Shown here: positions 45,501 to 57,500 of the stretch, in pieces
Layout: every line of letters begins with the position of its first letter
Numbering within the stretch: the first letter of the stretch is position 1
From: Amphiura filiformis
Lineage: Eukaryota > Echinodermata > Ophiuroidea > Amphilepidida > Amphiuridae
Assembly: GCF_039555335.1 (NCBI RefSeq)
Contig: NC_092637.1
Location: 44,409,613 to 44,473,612 of the forward strand
DNA length: 64,000 nucleotides
Direction of reading: 5' to 3'
The notes under the pieces: model-generated
Told to the model about the DNA's origin: nothing
Seen by the model: the letters and a program-made list of their open reading frames with translations, nothing else
The model's database searches: none
Made by a program: the position numbers and the translations under genes

Positions 45501-48500
45501 TGGCGCGACCTCGATGGCCATCATTTCTATTCACCATTCCCTAGGTGAAATACAGCAAGAAAATGTACATGTAAGACCTGCCTGTATTTAAAGGTTCCGG
45601 TATCTCAAACTAGCTAGCATGGCATGGACCGGTCAAGGGTACATAGAATCTAGGCTAACTGACAATCAATCTTGAGTTTCCCATCACATAATTTCTGAAA
45701 ACAAGTGAGGTTTACTTTTTCATTACGGTACCATATTCATTATTTTTGTGACTTTCAATACGACCATGTGAGTGTAAAATGCATTGTTATTTACCGCTCA
45801 CTCAAATGGATGTTTAGATCAAGTGAGATTTAAAAGTACTATGTCAAGAGGCTGCAAGGTCGTTAGCAAAATGGATGTTTTGATTTTGATTTTCCACTAA
45901 AAATACACTATATTCTTGTATTTTTGCAAATTTATGTAACCATTTTTCATTGTAATTGACTTTCATCCGCCTTAGTAAAGTGCAAGTACTACAACCCCTG
46001 TTACATGTACATTCCCATATAAAAGACCTGTCAAAATTGTTCCGGTTGAAACAAACACTCATAGTCCACAGTTCATGTTCATGTTCTACCCGCAAAGTGT
46101 GTGATGTGTTTGCGAACGCGGTACGCCTGTTAAACGCATGCTTTGATTACCGCGTATGTGTTGCAAAAGACTTCTGGCGCATTGCTAGAAAACTGCACAT
46201 TTTGCACATGCGTTTGCAGGGATAACCTTGTTTTTAGTCGCAAGATGGTGGATCGCCGGATCCGTGCAAAGGGCGAATAGAGTGATTCACACAGCATGAA
46301 TAGGGGATTAAAAAGCTGTGAAGTGGCTCCATGTTCTTCATCAAGATTAATGCCATCAACATTTACATGTACATTGTAAAAGCAAACAGTTCAGGCTCAG
46401 AACATTCAATTCAATTCAATTTATTTCCATCAAAAATACAAAGAATACTTAATTAACACCAAAATGATTAAAAAACACAAGATGGAGTAGATGCAACAAA
46501 AGGCAAATGCCTGCAAAAGTGTTGCACCACCTTAAAAAAAAAAAATTTAAACACACACACATAATAACTAAACAAGATAAGTGCGGAGGCCTAACAAATA
46601 AGGATAAACAAAAATAAATAAGTCAGTGATGTTAATTTACCGGCAAATTAAAAAATGACGGTTAATCAACCGGTAAATAAGCATTAATTTACGTTCATAC
46701 ATACACGCTATATAACAGCGCTGGCGTGATTGGTCGTCCCGGATGTGAGATCGTCGGGTAAGGAAAATCATGTTTTTTAATAATGTATTTGTATTTTTTT
46801 TTTATATTGTTTTGATGATATAAGAATCATAAAATATTCAGGTACGTATGAACGGGGTTCCTTCATATATCTACACATGATCATGTCAGTAAAATAAAAT
46901 GAATATTTTGTTAATAATTTTGGTTTTTGTTATCACTTCCTATCATTCCTCACTTGAAGAGTCGTTAAACAAAACATATTTTGGTGCATGTGTGTCAATT
47001 TTGAGCAAATAAAAATGACCAGATTTGTAACCAAATCGATCATTGCCATTTTTCCCTACCTACAATATGGCAAATTTTAGTGACAACTAACAACTGAAAT
47101 GTTTTAAGGGGTACTACACCCTGGCCAATTTGTGCCTATTTTTGCATTTTCTCACAAATTATAAGCGCATTGGTGACAAGTCAGATATGAATATTATAGG
47201 GCAAGGACTACAACTACTGCACTGAAAATTCAGCAACTCAAGTCAAGTAGTTATTGATTTATTGATCAAATATTGGTTTCCCTCATTTTTGACTGTAACT
47301 CCACAACTGTTGTCTGTGCTGAAATAACATTTCCACTGCAGTAGTTGTAGTCCTTGCCCCTATAATATACATATCTTACTTGTCACCAATACACTATAAT
47401 TTTTGAGCAAACTACAAAAATATGGCACAAAATTTGGCAAGGGTGTAGTACCCCCTTAAGGACAAGCAGAATCTATGCTTAGATTGTCCTCTGGACATGC
47501 CTCCTTTTTAAAACTTTTTTGGACACTGCTCAAATGGAATAGCCCATAATGGGGTTCTCAAATGGAATAGCCCATAATTTACATCTACATGTGTGTGTGT
47601 GTAATTCATTCTCTATTTAATATTTTTATGTTAAAAATTAATCCTTTATAGCGACCTGACCAACTTGAAAGAGTGGAACAGATTCGGAGGAGAGAGGCCA
47701 GGAAAAAGGTATGATCTGTTACAGGGTGATTGCACAAAAGGTCATACATTGTAAGTTCAAATTGTCCTCCAGAAGACATGCAAATACATGGAGTACTAAA
47801 GAATCAAGATTGACCTACTGACCTCCTGTGCAAAGGCCCTACATGTATATTAGTCCAACATTTAAAGGGCAGCCTACACATGGAATAATTTATCTCCAGC
47901 AGAGTTGTCCCATCATGGCCGGATAAGAGAGGTTGGACTGATAAATATTTGAACTAGTTTTGTACAGGCTGTTTATGCATTTGAATAGCTTAATTGAAAT
48001 TGTTGTGTTATCTCCATTAGAGAACTACCTGCCGATTGGCCAAAAAGAAGTTTTCATTTTCAATTGGACCAATCAGCAACATTGTTAGAATAATTTCACC
48101 ATGCAAAAAAATTGGGGTGAATTATTTGCAAAGCTCCATTCTGATTGGTGATTAAAGTAAAGATATCAAAAAAAAGTGGGTCAACCTTTTCGGGCTGTTG
48201 AGAAAGGGGCGGCAAAATTTTTGTTTGGTGGATTTGGGCCCCCCGCCCCATACAGGCTTGCCCCCCCTGGAAAAAATCCCAGTTACGCCACTGAATGCAA
48301 CATCTTCATGTGATAGTGGTCTCAATCAAACATTTTTCTTGTTTCCATGAGGTTATATATCTAGTGCATAATGTGAATCTTCATTGTAAAAAAGTTTGTG
48401 AATAGATATGTGAAACTGGATTTGCCGCATAGCATTAATTACTTGTTCGCTTTTTGATAATTTGATTGCAAAGTGGGGGAAGAAGTGGGCTGTAAATGCA

Positions 48501-51500
48501 ATAAAAAAGAAATCCGGCATATAGCGCCCCGCATATAATGCATAGCTTTTTTCCTGAATATAAAACAACAAAAAACTGCATAGGACGTATAGTTTTCTGA
48601 CCAAATGTTTCGGAGACAAACTTTTTTTGTGTCTAATTTCATTATTCTTCATATATCACATTATAGGCATCAGTTGAGGCTAGATTGAAGACAGCAATGC
48701 AGTCACAACTGGATGGTGTACGTACAGGGCTGACTCAATTGCAGAGTGCCTTGGCTACAATCAAGGAGGTTAGATCATGGTGAGTCATGGGGGATACCCG
48801 TCAGTCCGAAACACCATCAATCCGAACCCCAGTCAGTCCGAAAACCTGTTACGGTTAGGGGTAACCCTAACCCTAACGATAACAATAACCCTAACCCTTA
48901 ACCCTGACCCTAACCTTAACCCTAACAGGTTTTCGGACTGATGGGGGTTCGGATTGACAGTGTTTTGAACTGACGGGGACCGAGACCCCAGTGCATGAAG
49001 CAAGTCACACTGTTTTCACAGAACCAATGTATTAAGCACCAATTGGGTGATTATGGATCTCATATTGGTACTCAAATTCATTCTCAAATTGCATCTTAAT
49101 TTTATCCAATTTGAGACGATTTTCAAAATGAGATCCTTTATCCAAATCATGAAAATGAGATACTTTTGAATAGCAGTGTCACATATTTTGAGGGGTATAA
49201 TGGGTGTGCTTTGATTGCTCTATGCCCCATAGATTGTGTACTCATGTCCAGGGTGTTAGCTAGCCACCCGTCATTTTGGACAGGCAGTTTGTGCTCCTGG
49301 GACAGGCAAAATTAATGCCTGTGACATACATGTAATGCTAAATTCTAAAAATAATGCTTGAGTAATTTTCTGTGAATCAAAACAATACCAGACACACATA
49401 TAGCAAGGCTATGTCAAATCCTAGCTGAGATCCTGCTCATGTCTAACTCATTTGCATAGTGCCTTGACTGCAATCAAAAAGGTTAGATCATGGACGGATG
49501 GTGAGTTACTGAAGTGAACCCAGCCACATATTTTCAGCATCAAACCATCGAAACCGATATATTGATTCAAAACGCCGAAGCAAAAGCGACGTCCCTTTTT
49601 TTCGAGTTGAAGAAATCTCAACTCCTGAGCGATGTTGCTTGACACATGAATGTATCAACCAATCATTTCCTATGAACTGGATCTATTATTTTGCTAATTA
49701 ATTTTACCTTTCTTAGTCATTAACTTGCGGAGATGAATTAATTAAAAACAATAATTATTGACAGTTCTAAAAATGTATTTTTTGAATGTTTTTCTTTTCT
49801 GTAGGGTTAAAGAGGTTGATTCCAAGTACCTTGAGTGTGCTGAGCTCAGCTCCAAGTTAGGGGAAGTAAAAGAAGTTGCAAACCGCCACAGTCAGGTAAA
49901 CTATCCATCTGTCTTGACTAACTGCAGGTTACTCCTTCATGTAATTTTACACGAAATTAGGGTGTGGGTCAAGGTTACAGGCATGAGAATTTTCAGGCTT
50001 AAACCTGAATTCAGGTTTTTTTGTTGTCCAAATTTCAGCACTTTCATTTAATTTCAGCCCGTTATTGGCCTTTTTAACCCAAATTCACACACTTTGTCAG
50101 GCTTTTTTTCAATAACTTCAGGTTTTTTCATGGATGATCAGTTCATTTTGTGTCGGAAAATTGAAAATATTCTCAGATGACTTTGGTTGTGTGTCATAGC
50201 TTGACTGACTAGCGCCGCCCGTTGTGACACAATCGTGCTCCAAAGTTCTAAAAACAAAAACTGAACAGTTTGCAAGAGGAATCCTGCCTGGGGAATCCTG
50301 TTGCAAAATTGTCACTTTTTTTTCCACATAATTTTTCTAAGCAACCCAGACATTTTGAAAAATTTGGTGCATGGTGTAGAAATTTTCGTAAGGTTTTTAT
50401 TTTCGCGATTAATTTCAGGACCGCAAATTTTAAAAGCCCAAAAAATATTGTCTACTCGTATGTAGGTTTTTATCTGTAACTCGTTGTTGGGCACGAAAAA
50501 CCTCATGTGCATTGGCCCCTGAATATGCTTTAAAAAGCAAAATCTCCTATGTAACTGGTTGGCAATTTTGTTTTAAGCATGTTCAGGGGCCACAAACACA
50601 TACCGTATTTCGTCAAATAGTCGCCCCCCTGAAATAAACGCCCCAACCACTTTTTTCAACCAAGATGTTTCAAAAATTTCGATATTTCCATGCTATCTTG
50701 TGTAGTAAGCTTACCAAGTTGCTCACATGGTTGATAATAGCAGCAATAAATGGCGATAATCTGCATCGGCAACCCGGAAGTGAACCAAAAGTCAGTGTCA
50801 AAAGTTCATAGTTCGTCATTTTAGTGTGACTTTTAAGCTTACTTAATGATTTTCACGGGAATTGTCGTGCTAAAAATGACCTCTAATAAACGCCCCCCTT
50901 GGGAAAATGTAACGCCCCCGAAATACGGTATGAGGGTTTCCTGTATATGGTGAATAAACAGCAACTCGTGAAACATTAATACCACAAAAATATCATGCTT
51001 AAATTAAATACTATATGATGCCTTTTGCAAAGGCTTTCAGGAATTAGGCTATTCCGGTTGAAATCCTTACACCCCCTATGAAAGACATGATCTTAATCTC
51101 CCACACAGGGGTGTTGGTGTCAAATGGAGTCACCCATTCAGTCAACCTCATTTGAAATTCACACTCTCTGTGAGAGATGTCTTCCATACAGAGGTGTATG
51201 GATTTCAAATGGAATAGCGCTTTCTATGACATTGTCAGGACTAAGAGATGTCCCACCCACTACCCACCACACCCCCCACACGCCGGGTAAAATTTTCAAA
51301 CGACATGGCCAAACAAATAAGCCCCCGCCCCCCTGTGCACATGCCAAATTTTTAGGATTCCAATTTGCAAACTTTAAGGGGGTACTACACCCCTGGCCAA
51401 TTTTGTGCCTATTTTTGCATTTTTCTCAAAATTTATAGCGCAATGGTGACAAGTAAGATATGTATATTATAGAGGCAAGGACTACAACTACTGCACTGAA

Positions 51501-54500
51501 AATTCAGCAACTCAAGGCAAGTAGTTATTGATTTATTGATCAAATATTGGTTTTCCCTCATTTTTGACTGTAACTCCACAACTGTTGTCTGTGTTGAAAT
51601 AAAATTTCCAGTGCAGTAGCTGTAGTCCTTGCCCCTATAATATACATGTCACCAATTATCTGTAATTTTTTGAGAAAAATGCAAAAATAGGCACAAAATT
51701 GGGCAGGGGTGTAGTACCCCCTTAAATGGTTCGTCCACCAACATCTTGGACTATAAATGACACAATGCTGGTTTCTAACCAAGGAATGTAAGATGCAATG
51801 TCCTTGGCATCAGATCAAGTGAGATGGTGTACTCTTGTGCAGTGTTCGATTTACCTGGATTAACATAGCAAAATGCTACTCACAATTTTAGAATTGCTAC
51901 TCAAATCTGAAAGTGAGTAGCAGTTTTTTTTTTTTTCCGCAGAACCCAAAAAGGGTTCTGCCGTTTATTGCATCACAAGAAAAACAGAAATAAGACCACA
52001 CACAAAATACGAAGTTGTACATATTACATAAAAGAGAGCAAAACAATACCATCATAAAGCATCCTAAAAAAAACCCAAAAAACAAAACAAAAACCCAGTT
52101 TTGCTACACAAAAAAAATATCTGAAAATCGATCACTGGCACTGCATTTGTCTACAAACTTGCAAGAAGGGAGAAAAAAGACGATAGATACAGTTATGGCC
52201 GGAATTCCCCTGAAAGTAGAAATGTTTTGGCGATGGTAAAAAGGTATACAAAAAAATCCACAAAATATGGTGAAAACAAACTGCTACTCACAATTTTGGA
52301 ATTGCTACTCACAATTTTGGAATTGCTACTCACAATTTTGGAATTGCTACTCACAATTTTGGAATTGCTACTCAAATCTAAAAGTGAGTAGCAGTTTTTG
52401 CTACAAAAAAAAATAGATGAAAATCGAACACTGCTCTTGTGAAGACCACAGCAGAGAGAGAAATGGTCTAGATATATATTCATTGCGAGCACAGCGAGCA
52501 TGAAAATTTGTATATTTAAGCGTGTCATTACTGTTTTCCTAAACCTTTTTAGAGCATTTTATTTAAAAGGCACCCCATGAATGTGTGCCAAAAAGCTGTC
52601 ACCCGTCTTGGTTTGGCAAATATTGCTTACCCCCCTTTCGGCTGGCCAAAAAACTTTTTTCCCCTCCAATTTTACCCTCCCAGGGCTCACAATTATTGCA
52701 CAGTTCTTAAAGTAAGAATTTATTTAGATTCTTTCATTCTTCTTCCTAGCTTGCTGCTGCTGTTGAGAATTTGAAACATATCTTTACTGTGCCGGAGAAT
52801 GTCAAGAAAACTGAACGGTTTATTGAGGAAGAGAAGTTACTGCTAGCTCACAAAGGGTATGTATAGGATAGGCTTTTGTTAAGGAAGTGAATTTACTGTT
52901 CGCTCATTGGGGGTATGCATATACATGTAGGTGTTGCCTGGTAGGCTTTTGTGACAGGTAGGCCATCTTAATTTAATAGTTGGTCTCAAAGCCCTGGCGT
53001 GCATTGGTAAAATCACCCACTTTTTGCGAGTTATTTCTGCAAGCCTTTAGTAAATTTTGCTGTTTTTATTTTTTTATTGATAAGTGAGTAGATTACCACT
53101 AGGTATGGATAGGCTTTGTAATACTGGGAGTGGGGGCACGTGAAGAAGATAGTACTTTTAGGGGGCGCTTTCAACTGAGTAGCGATAGATTACAGTCTTT
53201 GACTGCTCAAACACCTCACCACCTGGTAACTTAGAAGAGTTCCCATTACCAACCCAATTGTACGGTATCAACCCACAGCAGCTGAAGGGAGTATCCCATC
53301 ATGCATCTGCTTGCTCCATAGCAAATACATACAAAACATAAGTAAGAGTGGCTTAGATATTGAGAGCTATGGATATTTTCACAATACTTTGAAGATCATA
53401 TTTTTTCAAACAAAAGTCTTAACTCCCCTGATATAAGCGAGTAATTGAAAGTTGAAGTGAGGGATTTTGTGTACACTTTTTATGGCATGTGCAGTTCTAC
53501 TGTGGTACTGCAGAGCATGATGGGATACACCTATCTGCTGCTGTGGTATCAACCAGGCGACAGTGAAACAGACAGTATGGTACAAAGTATTTATGTTATT
53601 TTATTACATCCAGGCTGATGGAACTGGAGAGTTCTAGAGATGACTTGTTGTATGAACTTCACAAACATCCATCTGAGAATCCAAGTGATGACTATGTAAG
53701 TTTAATATGAGAGTACATGCGTGATGTGATCAAGCAAAATCAGTCTGGGAGACCGGCATATTCAATTTAAAGTTTTTTACATGATTGTATTTAAAGCATT
53801 TGCCAAGCTACATTTTACAGAAAATCCCATTGAAATTGAACCTCACCTCACCTCACCTCACCAGGCTGTGTTCGACCATTGTTGGACGTAGCCCTCTTCA
53901 TGATTCTTCCACTGTTCTCTGCTGTCTCTTGCATTTCCATGCATGTAGGCAGTAATGTCATCACGCCACCTCCTCTTCTGTCTTCCTCTTGATCTTTTCC
54001 CTGTTCTTGATTCTTGTTCTGAAATTGAACATTCAGTTCCAAAGATATGAACAGTTGAAGTGTTTGCAAAACAATGTACAACAAAAGAAATGATTGTCTT
54101 TGTTTGTCTTTATCTGAAAATCAATATTTTTGACTTCTGACTGATTTTGCTTGATCACATCACATATTATGAAAGATGACACTCCAATCTCAAAACCGTG
54201 GACGAAAAAAGATAACAGATGGCGTCTAAGCAGTCAAAGTCTCGGCATCACCCTATAATCAGAGGTGTAAGTCTTCCGGAAATTCCCGGAATTCCGGAAA
54301 TGTGGCCAAAAAAAAAAATTTTATTTTATTTTGTTTTACATTTCCGGAATTGGATGATGATAATTCGTCATAAAAAGAGCAAAATTTTTTTTTTTTGAGG
54401 GGGGTGATACCCTGCAGCCTAATCCCCGGACAAGCCCCCGTGCACTTCCGGAAATTTGCCGAGTGCTCGCCTTTGGCTCGCATGTTTTTCAGGGAGTGGA

Positions 54501-57500
54501 TCATTACCACTTACACCTCTGTATAATGAATATGGCTATAGTCAACTGAATTATTTTTTATTCGCACTAGAGTTGTGTTGCCTGAATGACAATCTCTTCC
54601 CAAAATACGGTATTGCAGTAATGTTAAATTCATTTTAACAGGATTTGCAGTGTGTTTGCATTGAGGTGCAGTAGAAATTCAATGTAATTCGGCCTCCAGG
54701 CCGCAATTTTTGTGCCAATAATATCATATCATAAATTGATGTACGTTAGTATGCATGGACCTTTAGTCAAGCCAATGGCCTTGGTCGTGTGATCAAGCAT
54801 GGTGAATCAAATATTGTAAAAAAAGATTTTAAGATCATGTCATACAGTTAAAAAAGATTTTAACAGTTTAATAGTTTTAAAAAATTGCTTGTGTTCACTT
54901 AAAGCGCTGGCATAAACACGCAAGATTGTAAAAAAAGATTTTAAGAGATTGTCATACAGTTAAACTCTTGTTGAATAAGTTCATCAGGTTGTTGATTAAA
55001 TTTGTTTTTTGTTTTGTTTTGTTTATTGTTTGTTTGTTTTTTGTTTTGTTTTTTCAGTGAAAATACTTTTGTAGTATTTTGTTCTTTTGTGGAAACTGAT
55101 GATTGACACCTTGTTATGTGATGATTTCTTTTGATTTCCTCTTACAGTTATTGAAGAACTATTTTGCCGACGTTGATCAACTTTCAGTAAGTATTACACC
55201 CATTAAGGATTTAGAAAAGTTACTGTACCATTTTCACCCTGATGGGGCAGTGACATCAGTGCGCATTTTATTGGGTGTAGCTTCAAATCGCTTGTGTTCA
55301 CTTAAAGCGCTGGCGTACACACGCAAGCCCCCGCATAGATGTGCGTGCAAAACAGTTGCCTCAACATAGACGTCACTACCATATCAGGTGAAAAAATGGT
55401 ATGCACATACTGAGAGTTTTAACTTTGAACTTCTTATACAGGGTGTCCCAACGTATACAGGCTAGAGGCCCAACAAATGTGTTTCTTCCGCAAACTTGAC
55501 TTGGCTATCTAACCGCCATAATATGGTAACTACCATAATATAGATTTCAAATGGAGGCAACCATTCAGGTGACCTGATCTTAAATTCACACTCCCTATGG
55601 GGAAAATTAAGGTCATGTCTTCCATAGGGTTTCTATAGTCATTTGAAGCCGAAATAATGAGGTAAAATGAAAGAAAACCCACCTGCCATTTAATTGTGGA
55701 GCTGTGGGAAGTTTATGAATAAACCCCAGGGATCAGTCTTTAAATTTTACTGTAATTAAAGTACTTCAGGCTTAGTCTTTCACAGGGTATTTAATAAGTA
55801 CACCACTGGGATGACAATCATGCAAAAAGTAAAAATTAAAAACAAATTGAGGGCATTGCTGTGAGCAAATTGGACGTTATTGTTTAAACAGGAAGCCCGC
55901 TTGGCCAGTTCTCCACAGAAGAACTGACTTATACCTGTTACTTTGTGATGACAGACAGAAGAGAATTTACATGGATACATTTTTCATTTTAAAGGTCCGT
56001 AACCCGATCGACAGCATCGAGGTTTTGGTATCACATAATAGATACTATTTTTCTCATTACTATCCTGAAATTTGACGCTCCAAGTCGATGTATTTCGGAG
56101 AAATCATGAAACACAGCGGTTTTTACAGGTTACCAGTTGTTCGCATTCTACACGACACGGGAGTTTCGGGTAGTCATAGAATGAAATCGGAATAGATTCG
56201 GAAGACTTCACCCCAGTACCAATTCGTCCGCAAAAATACATCAAATAGGCCCCCTAATGTCAAACTATAGATGGCGCTATGATATAAAACAAAAAGCAAA
56301 AATAAAGAAATACATAAGAGGTGAAATAAATAAGGAAACATGACCTATATTGTCAAGCATTATACGAGGAATATGAAAAAAATTATGAGAGCACCTCCCC
56401 CCCATTAAAAAATTAGTTAAAAAATAAAACAAAGAAAATCATAAATATGTGAAAATGTGCATCATATAGCTAAAAATAGAGAAATAATTAAGCGAAGTAA
56501 ATAGAGCATGGGCTATCTTGTCAAGAATGATAATGAGCGCAGTGATATGTAATGTTTTTTAAGATTAATCAGTATGAATAGAGGGTATAAAAGTGTACAG
56601 GAGCGAGCCGGTTTTCAGTGCCAAGGCGAACACTTCCTGTTTCCACCGGGTCATGAACTCGGCAGTTGTTTCGGGATGCCTGACCAGAAGGCAATTCACA
56701 CGTACCATTTCATTGGCTTGTTAATATGCTAATTATTCACATTTATGCTGAAATTGTTCCCGTTTTCTCACATAGATGGATAAAGGGGACAATATTTGAC
56801 ATTGTATGTAAGTTTGAAGAGAATCCATATCCTAAACTGATAGGGTTACCCCCCTTTAAAGGAAGGTGACCTGATATATTTAGAAAATCAAATTCTTTAA
56901 AACTTACGTATGGCCGTGTGTCCTGAACTCGCCACCCTTAGCGTTACATGACAAATATTATGAATTTTTACACCAACCGGGTTTCTAATTAGATTATCTC
57001 GACAATCATCAACCCTAAACTAGCAAAAGTATACATTTTTGGAAAGCTGAAGGCATCAGCAATTCCAATATATACATTTCAACTCATTATACAGGGTGGC
57101 CTGCAAGTTATACAGGGTGGAATAAAAAAGATTTTGATAAAAAATGGGTCACTCAATGCATTGCTTATTACCAACTTACAGTAATAAACTGAAAGTAAAC
57201 AACATTCATTTGGTTAGAGGAAATGAAGAGCCAACTGACTTCGGAAGAAACCAAAATCACAGCTGTTTGGTAATCTCGGAATATAGAGTGTCCCAAAGTA
57301 TGTTAGATTATTTTACAATTCAACATATTTTGAACCTAAACATTTCCCCCCTAACCCATACAGAAAAAATATGTCCATATTTAGATTCCTCGTCAAATTT
57401 CCTTCAGAAAATCTATACTTTGACTATGATAGGATAAGTAATTAAAATTTTACAGTAACTTTCAGATTTTGAAGACATCTGCATTACTTACTACAGTGTT

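Noticed and set aside
48855-48930. Chromosome end
   Set aside because: The CCCTAA run is short, degenerate, flanked by inverted arms and lies in the middle of a gene.
54971-55058. GTTTT-rich tract as a regulatory element
   Set aside because: Simple low-complexity sequence that may serve as a pyrimidine-rich intron tract; nothing specific supports more.
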